DNA from: Dehalococcoidia bacterium
GTDB taxonomy: Bacteria > Chloroflexota > Dehalococcoidia > UBA3495
Direction of reading: 5' to 3'
Length of the DNA stretch: 64,000 nt
Assembly: GCA_030753265.1 (NCBI GenBank)
Contig: JASMCQ010000088.1
Coordinates: 62,001-126,000, forward strand
The translations under genes and the position numbers were made by a program. The notes below the pieces were generated by a model. It had not been told where the DNA came from, did no database searches, and worked only from the letters and a program-made list of their open reading frames with translations. How positions within the stretch are numbered: position 1 is the first letter of the stretch; each line of letters begins with the position of its first letter. Shown here in pieces: positions 26,877 through 35,614 of the stretch.

Positions 26877-28085
26877 TTACGGGATCAGCCGTTGCTCCCG
26901 TAGCTCCGCCAACTCCTGGTCGCCAAGCCCCAGCAGCTCTCGAAGCACTTCGTCCGTGTGCTGGCCCAGTGCCGGAGCAATCTTCGGCGGTACGAACGAG
27001 TCCGAAAGCTGGATCGAGCAAGCGGGCATTTGGAAGGGTCCACGGATCGGGTGCTCCAGTGTCACGATCATCCCGCGTTCCGCCAAATGTGGATCGCTAT
27101 AGATGTCCTCGGCGTTCATGACTGGGCCGCAGGGCACGCCCGCTCGCCCCAGGATGTGGAACACCTCGTACTTGGTGTGCTCCATGGTCCAGGCTTGGAT
27201 CAGCTCGTTGATTTCGTCAGTATGCTCGACGACCCATTTGGGATCGGCGTAGTTGGGATTGCCGGCGAGTTCCTCACCGCCAACGGATCGCATTAGGGCC
27301 AACCACAGATTGGTGCGTCGCGGCTGGGCCGCCATGTACACGAAGTCGTCCGGGCCTCCGGGCTTGCAGGGATAGGTACGGCTTCCCGGCACGCCCTGGG
27401 GGTTGTTGCCCGCACGGGGCCGGGCCTTGTGGGTCTCATTGAAGTTGCACATGGCGGCACGGGTCAGGTTCACGACCGCGTCCTGCATCGAAACCTCCAC
27501 CACCTGCCCTTTGCCGGTTGCCTGGCGCTGATATAGGGCCGCCAGTATTCCCAATGCGGCGTGAATCCCGGTGCCCGAGTCCCCGATGTTGGCGCCGGGA
27601 CGGATGGGAGGGTCATCGGGCCAACCGGTAACGGCCATTGATCCGCCCGAGGCCTGAGCGACCGGATCAAAACTTTTGTATTCGGCGTATGGCCCGTAGG
27701 TCCCGAAACCCTTCACCCTGGCAAGCACGATCCTGGGGTTGACCTCACTGAGGACATCGTAGCCCAGTCCCAATCTCTCCAGGGTGCCGGGCGCCATGTT
27801 CTCCGCCACCACGTCGCCGTGCTTCACCAGCTCAAAGAAGATGTCCTTGCCCCGTTGCTGCTTCATGTCGAGGGCGATGCTTCTCTTGTTGGCGTTCAGG
27901 TTGATGAAGTAGCCACTATCCACGCCGGGCATGTCGGAGTTTCCGTAACGGCCCGGGTCCCCGTGGGTCGGCTCCTCCACTTTGATGACATCGGCTCCCA
28001 GCCAGGCCAGAGTTTCGGTGCACGACGTACCCGCCTCGAACTGAGTCAGGTCGATTACTCGGATTCCCTCTAGTGCCTTACCCAT
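26877..28085 (-). CDS. CaiB/BaiF family CoA-transferase, Frc-like 2
   Basis: A 402-aa class III CoA-transferase. MGKALEGIRVIDLTQFEAGT and SCTETLAWLGADVIKVE begin the N-terminal Rossmann part. The catalytic Asp is residue 169 in GANIGDSGTGIHAALGI, aligned without gap to the 8827 paralogue and to Frc. GQVVEVSMQDAVVNL and LGQHTDEVLRELLG follow. The start at 28085 follows GGAGGAA. It is in the same orientation as the MFS carrier upstream (28273-29598) and the third CoA-transferase at 29826. The three minus-strand genes probably form one uptake-and-activation unit for an organic acid (inference). Confidence 0.88.
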   Translation of the reverse strand: MGKALEGIRVIDLTQFEAGTSCTETLAWLGADVIKVEEPTHGDPGRYGNSDMPGVDSGYFINLNANKRSIALDMKQQRGKDIFFELVKHGDVVAENMAPGTLERLGLGYDVLSEVNPRIVLARVKGFGTYGPYAEYKSFDPVAQASGGSMAVTGWPDDPPIRPGANIGDSGTGIHAALGILAALYQRQATGKGQVVEVSMQDAVVNLTRAAMCNFNETHKARPRAGNNPQGVPGSRTYPCKPGGPDDFVYMAAQPRRTNLWLALMRSVGGEELAGNPNYADPKWVVEHTDEINELIQAWTMEHTKYEVFHILGRAGVPCGPVMNAEDIYSDPHLAERGMIVTLEHPIRGPFQMPACSIQLSDSFVPPKIAPALGQHTDEVLRELLGLGDQELAELREQRLIP

Positions 28086-28272
28086 CGGTCGTTCCTCCTA
28101 AGGGCCATCGGCGGGGCTCAATGTCTCCCGCTCCGATCTCTGGTAACGATCTTCGATCAACGCCAAGGTAGGATAATCCAAGTGCGCTGTCAACCTTCTC
28201 TTCAAAGGCGCGAAGCGATCGGTTCAGCTTGCGCCGTGCCGGGATTCCCGCTGATTCGGATCCGGCTTCTTA

Positions 28273-29598
28273 CTAACCGTTGGCTGCCTCAACCGCCAGC
28301 GAGTCGGTCACCCGCTTGGGAAGCTTGGCCTTGGGGAGGTTCCAGAAGATGAGAGCCGTGATCAGATACAAGGCAATTATCGGGATGAGGGCGTCGCGGT
28401 AGCTTCCGGTACTATCGAACTTCCAACCCAAGTACACCGGCGTGCCGGCGGACAGAAAGCTGCCCGCGGCGTTGGCTACGCCTCTGAGGGTAGCGAAGCT
28501 TCTGCGGCCGTAGAAGTCTCCGACCAGAGACCAGGACATGCCAATGACGCCTTCGGGAAAGGCGAAAAGGGCCGCGAAGACCAGCAGCCGCCAGAGCCCG
28601 CCTCCGGGCAGGAGGAGAATCACCAGAGCCGCCGCCCCCAGGAGCATGGTGATGCCCACCATCTTCTGTTTGGCCCACTTGTCTCCGATCCAGCCAAGAA
28701 TAGCCCGGAGGGGGATCGCAATAAGGGCTACGAAGGCCACGATAAAGGCGCCCGTGGCTTCCGATTGCCCTTTCCACACCACCAGGGGCACCAGGTGAAC
28801 GTTGGTCCCGGAGGTGGCCGCAATCCGCAGGCCCATCGCCAACGTCAGGAGCCAGAAAGACCGGGTCCTGAACGCCTCTTTGATCGTGAAATTGACAGTC
28901 GTGATATGGCGGCTGAACCGGGACGTCTTCGCGGCCAAAACAGCCGGCCGGGCAGAGGGCGGTTCCAGGTCTCCATCGGGCAGGAGCCCCATGCTCTCCG
29001 GGGTACCGCGTATCACAAAGGACAGGGGAATCGTGAGGGCCAGCATAATCACGCCCGAAATGATCGCGGCGGTCCGCCAGCCGGCGCTGAGCACGATGAA
29101 GGCGACGGCCGGGGTGATGGTAGCGCCACCTATCGACTGGCCCATGTAGGTTACGGACATGGCGAAGCCCTTGCGGCGAACGAACCAATTGTTGATCGCG
29201 GCCCCTATACCGTGGTTGAAGCCGGCATTCATACCCACGGAGAGGACCCCAACATACACCAGCAGGAACATGGCGAAGCTTTGAGTGAAGCCCAGCAGAA
29301 TGAACCCCACCCCGGCCGTGATGCCGCCGAAAGCCACCATCTTCCGGGGGCCGAGGCGGTCCACCATATAGCCCGCCAGAGGGCCTTCGAATCCCCCTTC
29401 CAGCCGGCCCAGACTGCTGACCAGTGAGGTGGTCGCCCGGCTCAGGCCAAACTGCCGAGTCACGGGCAGGAAGTAGACTGCGAAGCCGGTCCAGTAGGCG
29501 CCGCCGCCCAGTGCGTTGAGGACTGCGCCCGCCGCCACGATCTTCCAACCGAAGAATATCTTGCGACGGGCCTTGGGGGCTGCTGACCTATCCTCCAT
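28273..29598 (-). CDS. MFS transporter, oxalate/formate antiporter-like, paralogue of 5723-7060
   Basis: A 441-aa protein with 12 hydrophobic segments. It begins MEDRSAAPKARRKIFFGWKI and shares long identical blocks with the carrier at 5723-7060 (GYMVDRLGPRKMVAFGGITAG; ITPAVAFIVLSAGWRTAAI; PESMGLLPDGD). The start context TATCCTCCATGCGAGA is shared too. Differences are concentrated in TM1-TM2 and at the C-terminus. It is likely an organic-anion carrier. It lies between two CoA-transferase genes in the same orientation. Confidence 0.9.
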   Translation of the reverse strand: MEDRSAAPKARRKIFFGWKIVAAGAVLNALGGGAYWTGFAVYFLPVTRQFGLSRATTSLVSSLGRLEGGFEGPLAGYMVDRLGPRKMVAFGGITAGVGFILLGFTQSFAMFLLVYVGVLSVGMNAGFNHGIGAAINNWFVRRKGFAMSVTYMGQSIGGATITPAVAFIVLSAGWRTAAIISGVIMLALTIPLSFVIRGTPESMGLLPDGDLEPPSARPAVLAAKTSRFSRHITTVNFTIKEAFRTRSFWLLTLAMGLRIAATSGTNVHLVPLVVWKGQSEATGAFIVAFVALIAIPLRAILGWIGDKWAKQKMVGITMLLGAAALVILLLPGGGLWRLLVFAALFAFPEGVIGMSWSLVGDFYGRRSFATLRGVANAAGSFLSAGTPVYLGWKFDSTGSYRDALIPIIALYLITALIFWNLPKAKLPKRVTDSLAVEAANG

Positions 29599-29825
29599 GC
29601 GAGACCACTACTCTTCCTCTATCGAAAGCCGACGGCGAATATCACCGGTATACGGCAAGCCCACGGGGCCGGGAAGCCCGATGTTGATGAAAGCGATTTC
29701 CGTCGGCGAACGCGGATCCAAGACCCCAGTCCGGAGAGGGTCTGTAGAGGACAATATCGTGGCGGCCAACACTCGGGCGGTGGTGGAGGAAGCGCGCCTG
29801 GCGTTCGCGGAGCCGCGGTAGCCGT

Positions 29826-31037
29826 TCAACCCTGAACTATGCCTGCCTCGGAAAGCTGGTCCACCTCTTCCTCGCTGTAGCCCAGCTCCCGGAGCACCTC
29901 CCCGGTATGCTCGCCATGGAGGGGGGCGTGTTTCCGGGCGGTCATGGGGGTCTTGCTATACTTGATGGGCAATCCGTAGAAGGTGCTCTTGCCCATCTTC
30001 GGGTGCTCCAGTTCGAACATGAGCCCGTTATCTCGGAGGTGGGTGTCCTCCGTGCAGATCTCCTCGAAGGTCCGCACCGGCACTGCCCACTGGCCGTGCT
30101 CCCGGAGCAGCGGGACCCACTCGTCCCGGGTCTTTTCCAGCAGCACTTCCGCGACGAAGCTCTGAAGCTCATCCCGGTGCGCCCAGCGTTCCTCGATGCT
30201 GTTGAACCTGGGGTCTTCCCCCATCTCCGGCCGTCCCACCGCCACGCAGAACTTGAGCCAATACTCTTGCCGGTAGGTCGAGATGGCTATCTCTTTTCCG
30301 TCTTTGGTCTTCCACGACCCGTAGGGAGGCAGGGAGTGGGTTGACCCGTTCTCTGCCTTGGGAGCGGCAAACTTGTTCCCCATGAAGAAGGCGACCTGCT
30401 GAGGGTAGAGGGCAAGGAGGCTGGCAAAGAGGGAGGTCTTGACCTCCTGGCCTTCACCGGTCTCGTGCCGCGAGTAGAGGGCGCCGAGGATACCGAAGGC
30501 GGTCTGTATCCCCGTCACCGCGTCGGCGATAAAATCGCCCGCGGGCACGGAGGTCCGGTCCTTATAGCCGGTGATGCTCATCAGGCCGGCCATTGCCTGA
30601 ATCTGCAGGTCCTGGCCGGGCAGGTCCTTGTACGGCCCTTTGTCGCCAAAGCCGGTAATGGAGGCGTAGACGAGCCTGGGGTTGATGCGGCTCAGGTCCT
30701 CGTAGCTCAACCCGAGCTTCTTGACCGTGGTCGCCCGCAGGTTGACCAGAAACACGTCGGCCCGTTCGACCAGCTTGTGGATGATGAGCCGTCCCTCTTC
30801 GGTGGAGAGGTCCACGGCGATGGCGCGCTTGTTCCGGTTCATCGACAGGAAGCCGTAGCCTATCTTGCCATCCTTCATGATCGACGGGGCTGAGTTTCGC
30901 GACCGGTCCCCTTGGCCGGTGGCCTCCACTTTGATAACATCGGCGCCCATGTCGCCCAGCCATTGGGCGCAGTATGGGCCGGCCAGCATATGCGTTAGGT
31001 CCACGACCCTGATGCCGTGCAGGAATCCTTCGCTCAT
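29826..31037 (-). CDS. CaiB/BaiF family CoA-transferase 3
   Basis: A 403-aa protein starting MSEGFLHGIRVVDLTHMLAG, then PYCAQWLGDMGADVIKVEA. The catalytic Asp is likely residue 172 in GDFIADAVTGIQTAFGIL, since alignment to Asp169 of Frc shifts by three. The GEGQEVKTSLFASLLAL segment and C-terminal HGEHTGEVLRELGYSEEEV are family-typical. It is more distant from Frc than the other two copies and closer to the succinyl-CoA:acid transferase type (impression only). A longer open frame upstream to 31181 lacks the family's N-terminus, so the ATG at 31037 is chosen. Confidence 0.86.
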   Translation of the reverse strand: MSEGFLHGIRVVDLTHMLAGPYCAQWLGDMGADVIKVEATGQGDRSRNSAPSIMKDGKIGYGFLSMNRNKRAIAVDLSTEEGRLIIHKLVERADVFLVNLRATTVKKLGLSYEDLSRINPRLVYASITGFGDKGPYKDLPGQDLQIQAMAGLMSITGYKDRTSVPAGDFIADAVTGIQTAFGILGALYSRHETGEGQEVKTSLFASLLALYPQQVAFFMGNKFAAPKAENGSTHSLPPYGSWKTKDGKEIAISTYRQEYWLKFCVAVGRPEMGEDPRFNSIEERWAHRDELQSFVAEVLLEKTRDEWVPLLREHGQWAVPVRTFEEICTEDTHLRDNGLMFELEHPKMGKSTFYGLPIKYSKTPMTARKHAPLHGEHTGEVLRELGYSEEEVDQLSEAGIVQG

Positions 31038-31501
31038 GTATTGAAACCCTCGTGTTGCGCCGGGGCCTCCCGGCGTAAATCTGGTGCACCCAATTAATGG
31101 TGCTCCGGCAACCGGCTGAACCATATCACCAGCCTCCCACGCCGTCAATCTCGGCCCGGCTCCGGCAGGGCTAGCTCTCAACCAGGGTCCCAGACGATCC
31201 GCGGAAGCGGCCCCTGGTTTATTTTCTTGTAAGTAGCGTTAACTCGGCAACGATGCGCGAAATTCCCTCCCCATTACTCTCGTTCCGGAGCAAACCGGAA
31301 TTCCCGGAGCCTGGGAAATCCAGAGAGGTGTTAGGCGGCTCCCGGCCTTGTTACACTGAGATTCCTCGCTTCGCTCGAAATGACGGTGGCCCTACCCGGC
31401 ATGACAACTATCAGCACTAAGTTGGCTACGTACCGGCGGCATGGTGGCCACCCGGCAGAACACTGGTACACTATGGGAGGTCTGCGCCCAAGGTTGAATG
31501 G
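31038..31501. other. Divergent intergenic region with dispersed-repeat fragments
   Basis: About 460 bases between the CoA-transferase (minus) and an MFS gene (plus). Positions about 31356-31383 (GAGATTCCTCGCTTCGCTCG, then AAATGAC) look like a short dispersed repeat of a kind common in Chloroflexota intergenic DNA (from memory, not searched). No gene. Confidence 0.45.
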
Positions 31502-32764
31502 ATGCGTCTTGCTTACCGGCTAAAAGATAAACTTCCCTTTTACTACGGATGGGTGGTTGCCGCTGCTTCCGGCACCGCCGTTTTCGCCAGAATGGCCCCC
31601 GCCATAACCACGCTGACCGTCTTTATCTATCCGATGTCCCAAGAACTGGGATGGACCCGCACCATGATATCCGGTGCGGTCAGTGCCGGGGCCCTGGCGT
31701 CGCTGCTGATCTCGCCCATTATCGGCTGGGCCATCGACCGGTTTGGCGCACGCCCGCTGTTGGTGATCAGCGTCATGATCCTGGGTGTCTCCATAGCTTC
31801 CCTGGCCTGGGCGACCGTTCCGGTGACCTTCTATCTGGCCTATGGCGCCGCCCGCGTGGTCTTCCATACTTCGGCGCCCATCGGCGCCACCACCGTGGTC
31901 TCTCAATGGTTCATCAAGAAACGGGGTAGGGCCATCGGGATAGTCTTCGCGGGAGGGGCCATCGGCGGACTGTTGTTCACCATGGCATCGGCGCTCCTGA
32001 TCGACAACTACGGCCTGAAAGTGGCGTGGATCACCCTCGGGCTAATCGTCTTGGCTGTTTCCCTCGCACCCACCCTGTTCTTGATCGTGGAGCGCCCCGA
32101 GGACATGGGGCTCAGCCCCGACGGCGAACCGAGAGAACGGCCCACCCGCGTGCTTGCCGGCGCCGCGACGCCCGAGGATCATTCATGGAAGCTGAAAGAC
32201 GCCATGGGTACCGTCCCTTTTTGGATCCTGTTCGTGATGGGGTTCGCAATCTTCTTCGTGAATTCCGGGGTGAACGTCCACATTGGGGCCTTTTACCGGG
32301 ACCAGGGGCTCTCCTCGAGCATGGCTGCCACGGCCATAAGCGTGAGTTGGATAGTCGCCGCCGCCGCCAGCGTGGGGTGGGGCTGGGTGCTGGAGAAGGT
32401 AGAGGCGCGGTTCGCCTACTCGGCGATCTTGCTCATTCAGACCGTGGGTATGCTCTACCTGCTGTCGGTAAGCTCCAACGGTGAAGCGTTCGTGATTGCG
32501 GTGATGATCGGGATGGTCACCGGCGGGTCCAACGTAATTCCTTCATTTATGTATGCCAACTTCTTCGGCAGGACGCAGCTGGGCAGGATCAGGGGAGTGG
32601 GCGAGATCGGGGTCTTGCTCGGCCAGTCCACCGGGCCGCTGCTGGCCGGTATCGTCTTCGATCTCCGGGAGAGCTATTCCCTGATCTTCATAGTGTTCTC
32701 GGCGGTGAGCCTGGCCTGCAGCATGCTGGTGCTCGTGGCCAAGCAGCGCGGTTCGCCGGAATGA
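31502..32764 (+). CDS. MFS transporter, monocarboxylate/OFA type 3
   Basis: A 420-aa protein beginning MRLAYRLKDKLPFYYGWVVA with 12 membrane segments. The loop motif GWAIDRFGARPLL is after TM2, and VVSQWFIKKRGRAIGIVFAG is in TM4-5, as in the monocarboxylate porter family. It is clearly a different lineage from the 5723/28273 pair. The substrate is probably a carboxylic acid. The acyl-CoA dehydrogenase gene follows 146 bp downstream in the same direction. Confidence 0.88.
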   Translation: MRLAYRLKDKLPFYYGWVVAAASGTAVFARMAPAITTLTVFIYPMSQELGWTRTMISGAVSAGALASLLISPIIGWAIDRFGARPLLVISVMILGVSIASLAWATVPVTFYLAYGAARVVFHTSAPIGATTVVSQWFIKKRGRAIGIVFAGGAIGGLLFTMASALLIDNYGLKVAWITLGLIVLAVSLAPTLFLIVERPEDMGLSPDGEPRERPTRVLAGAATPEDHSWKLKDAMGTVPFWILFVMGFAIFFVNSGVNVHIGAFYRDQGLSSSMAATAISVSWIVAAAASVGWGWVLEKVEARFAYSAILLIQTVGMLYLLSVSSNGEAFVIAVMIGMVTGGSNVIPSFMYANFFGRTQLGRIRGVGEIGVLLGQSTGPLLAGIVFDLRESYSLIFIVFSAVSLACSMLVLVAKQRGSPE

Positions 32765-32909
32765 CGGACGCCCTGGGCGGGCATGGATTCGAGTTTGTTA
32801 CCCCCTTGGGATGGTCCGGCTGGGCCTGACTGCGGGTCGAGAGGCGCCCCGCCGCCCCTTGACGGCAAAGTTTGAGACAATTACTGTACGCCTGTTGAGG
32901 AGGTGGCTG

Positions 32910-34046
32910 ATGGATTTCGCACTTTCGGAAGCCCACACAATGCTGGGACGGACCTTGCGCCAATTCGTGGAGCGAGAGGTCATCCCCCTGGAACAGGTGT
33001 ACAAGGGTGAATTCAAGCTTCCCGACGAGGCGCTGCGTCCCCTTGAAGAGAAGGTGAAGGCCGCTGGGTTTTGGCAGCCAATGGTGGCGGTGGAAGACGG
33101 AGGCGGGGGCCTCGACAAGATCGGCATTGCCGTCGTCACCGAGGAGACGTGGCGTAGCGTTCTGGCCCGCACCATGACGGGTCCGAAGGTGAACGAGTTC
33201 CTCTACTACGACTCCGACGTCATCAGGGACAAGTACCTGTATCCCACGATCCGTGGCGAAAAGCGTCCCTGCACCGCGTTCAGCGAGCCTGGCACCGGGT
33301 CCGACGTGGCTGGGATAATCACCAATGCCCAGAAGGTGGAAGGCGGATACCTGCTCAACGGCCACAAGATTTGGTCCGGCCACGCCCCGGACGCGGATTA
33401 CGTTGCGGTGCTGGCCCGCATGAAGGGAACCGAGCGGCGGGAAGGCCATACCCTGTTCGTGGTGGACCGGGACGCCCCAGGGTGCACCCTCGTCCGCGCG
33501 ATTCCGGCGATGGGCCACACGGTTTTCGGCGAATGGCTCTTCCAAGACTGCTTCGTCCCCGACGCTCAGCGGACGACGCCTGAAGGAGGGGCCTGGGGCG
33601 TGTCCCAGGCACGGTGGACCACCCACCGCTATCTGTACGGCGCCCAGAGCCTGGGTCTAGCCGGGCGTTGCCAGGACCTGGCCCTCCGGTACGTGAAGAC
33701 CCGCTCTACCTTTGGACAGCCCCTGGCAAACCGCCAAGCAATCCAGTTCATGCTGGCCGAATCGGAGATAGGCCTGCAAGCCATGCGGGCCCTGGTTTAC
33801 CAGGCTGCCTGGAAGGCGGAGATGGGCCTGGACGCGCGCCACGACGCCGCCATCGTGAAGGTTTTCGCCACGGAGACGGCCACCCAGGTCATCGACCGGG
33901 CTCTTCAAATTCACGGCGCCGCCGGCTACAGCACCGACTTGCCCATAGAGGTCCACTACCGCTGCATCAGGGGCTTGCGCATCTCCGACGGGCCCAGCGA
34001 GGTCCACCGGTCCGTGATCGCCCGCAACATTTTACGAGACGTCTGA
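32910..34046 (+). CDS. Acyl-CoA dehydrogenase family protein
   Basis: A 378-aa flavoprotein. The N-terminal helical domain (MDFALSEAHTMLGRTLRQFV), CTAFSEPGTGSDVAGI (FAD/substrate strand), GYLLNGHKIWSGHA, RYVKTRSTFGQPLANRQAIQ and the C-terminal ALQIHGAAGYSTDLPIEVHY plus RISDGPSEVHRSVIARNIL are canonical ACAD motifs. It oxidises an acyl-CoA to enoyl-CoA, passing electrons to ETF. The catalytic Glu position is not certain from motifs alone. The start at 32910 follows AGGAGGTG. It is likely in the same transcript as the MFS gene upstream. Confidence 0.92.
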   Translation: MDFALSEAHTMLGRTLRQFVEREVIPLEQVYKGEFKLPDEALRPLEEKVKAAGFWQPMVAVEDGGGGLDKIGIAVVTEETWRSVLARTMTGPKVNEFLYYDSDVIRDKYLYPTIRGEKRPCTAFSEPGTGSDVAGIITNAQKVEGGYLLNGHKIWSGHAPDADYVAVLARMKGTERREGHTLFVVDRDAPGCTLVRAIPAMGHTVFGEWLFQDCFVPDAQRTTPEGGAWGVSQARWTTHRYLYGAQSLGLAGRCQDLALRYVKTRSTFGQPLANRQAIQFMLAESEIGLQAMRALVYQAAWKAEMGLDARHDAAIVKVFATETATQVIDRALQIHGAAGYSTDLPIEVHYRCIRGLRISDGPSEVHRSVIARNILRDV

Positions 34047-34148
34047 GCCGGGTTGAAGAAGGGCAACTGTGGACCGCCGTCTTAGAGGCAGGAAGCACTC
34101 GGGGCGCAAGGACCCCAAGGGGGAAAGCGTGGCTCCCATTCTCGAGGC

Positions 34149-34598
34149 ATGATCAATCCATGGCTGTGCCGGGTGGCGGCAAGCAGCGCCGTGCTCGCAT
34201 GGATGGGGCTCATTTTCTATCTGTCCTCGTTGTCGCAAGCTGAGGTGACCAGGCCTTTGGAGTCGCCGACCGTCGCCTGGATGGGCGTCCTGCAAAGCTA
34301 CGCGGCACACCTGGTACTTTACGGCGTCCTTTGCTGCCTAACCATGGCGAGCGTAGGGAGCTGGAAATCTGCCGGCGCGGTTTGTCAGATGCGGTGGGCA
34401 GTTGCTGCCGCCACGTTCGCCACGATGTATGGAGTATCCGACGAGTACCACCAGAGTTTCGCCATGGGGCGCTCCGGTTCCTTTGGCGATATTCTGGTCA
34501 ATGCCTTTGCCGCAACGGGGACCGCGATTGCATTGTGTCTTATGGCCAGGTGGTTGCGTGGCCGCGCGGCGGACTTAGCCACGGTTTCGCCGCCCTAG
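34149..34598 (+). CDS. VanZ-like family membrane protein
   Basis: A 149-aa protein with four hydrophobic segments. VanZ-family residues are visible in LIFYLSSLSQ (TM1 end), SYAAHLVLYGVLCCL (conserved His) and YGVSDEYHQSFAMGRSGSFGDILVNAFAA, the family's most diagnostic stretch (DExHQ....R.gs..D...N..G). It is an integral membrane protein whose biochemical role is unsettled; VanZ gives low-level teicoplanin resistance in enterococci. It stands alone 100 bp after the acyl-CoA dehydrogenase. Confidence 0.85.
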   Translation: MINPWLCRVAASSAVLAWMGLIFYLSSLSQAEVTRPLESPTVAWMGVLQSYAAHLVLYGVLCCLTMASVGSWKSAGAVCQMRWAVAAATFATMYGVSDEYHQSFAMGRSGSFGDILVNAFAATGTAIALCLMARWLRGRAADLATVSPP

Positions 34599-34706
34599 CT
34601 TTCACTCTCCCTCGTCCTATCGCCCCGCTGCCATCGAGCCGGTGTTCCGGGCATGACCGACCCTTGGCCGGATGACATAACGAGTGGCACAAAAACTAAA
34701 GGCAGG

Positions 34707-35522
34707 TCACGGCTTCGGCTCGTCAGCCAGCGTTTCAAGGCGGGGTATCTTATAGCGGTCCTCAGGGTTCACCCAGCCTTTGAAGTTGGGCTTGCGTTTT
34801 TCCGCAAATGCCTTTCGTGATTCCATCAAATCCGACTTGTCACCGTGCTCTTTAAGAGCTGCGGCCAGACGGCTCAGGTCGGGAGCGACTTTGGGGCGCA
34901 TCTGCCGCATCATGTGAATCGTATTGACCCGGGATGCGGGAGGCAGGGTTAGTAGATGCTCGGCCATCTCAAATGCCGTGGGCAACAGCTCTTCCGGATC
35001 GACCAAACGATTGATGAACCCAACCTCGTAGAGCCGCTCGGCCTTGAAGCGGAAGCCGAGGGCCATTTCGGTAGCGACGGGGTGGGGGAGGCCGGCAAAC
35101 AGCCCATGGTAATAGCCGCCGAGCAGCCACCGTTTTGCTTCGGACACCTCGAACACCGCACCGCGAACCGCAACCCGCAGGTCCGTCCGCTCCACCATAA
35201 TGAACCCGCCACCCATGGCGAACCCGTTGACGGCCGCGATGACCGGCTTGTCGAGGGTTCCATCGTTGAAGGGGTTGGCAATCGGATTCGAAGCATTTCC
35301 CGCTTCGCCGCGTTCCAGAGATTCCTTCATGTCCTCACCGGCACAGAAGGCGCGCCCGGTGCCGGTGAGCACGGCAACCTCTAGTTCAGGGTTGTTGTTG
35401 AATTCAATGAACGCATCCGCCATCCCAGTGCGAAGCGCGGTGCCCAAGGCGTTCAATCGGTCGGGCCGGTTCAGTTGAACCAGCATTATTTGACCATGTA
35501 TCTCGGTGTTGACCGCCGCCAT
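34707..35522 (-). CDS. Enoyl-CoA hydratase/isomerase family protein
   Basis: A 271-aa crotonase-fold protein. AVNTEIHGQIMLVQLNRPDR, then GTGRAFCAGEDMKESL (first oxyanion-hole strand) and KPVIAAVNGFAMGGGFIMVE (second oxyanion-hole glycine) are canonical. The usual catalytic Glu pair is not obvious in GAVFEVSEAKRWLLGG: one Glu at the FEVSE position is present, the other position differs, so it may be a hydratase, isomerase or hydrolase. The ATG at 35522 follows GGAGG. With the nearby acyl-CoA dehydrogenase and CoA-transferases it fits beta-oxidation-like breakdown. Confidence 0.88.
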   Translation of the reverse strand: MAAVNTEIHGQIMLVQLNRPDRLNALGTALRTGMADAFIEFNNNPELEVAVLTGTGRAFCAGEDMKESLERGEAGNASNPIANPFNDGTLDKPVIAAVNGFAMGGGFIMVERTDLRVAVRGAVFEVSEAKRWLLGGYYHGLFAGLPHPVATEMALGFRFKAERLYEVGFINRLVDPEELLPTAFEMAEHLLTLPPASRVNTIHMMRQMRPKVAPDLSRLAAALKEHGDKSDLMESRKAFAEKRKPNFKGWVNPEDRYKIPRLETLADEPKP

Positions 35523-35614
35523 TCCCAATCCTCCATGTTTAAATCGGCTAGCCCTCTAGGCCGGATTGTTTCAGACCTATCCTGCCCCGATCCGTCACCC
35601 GGAGCGTGGCTCCA

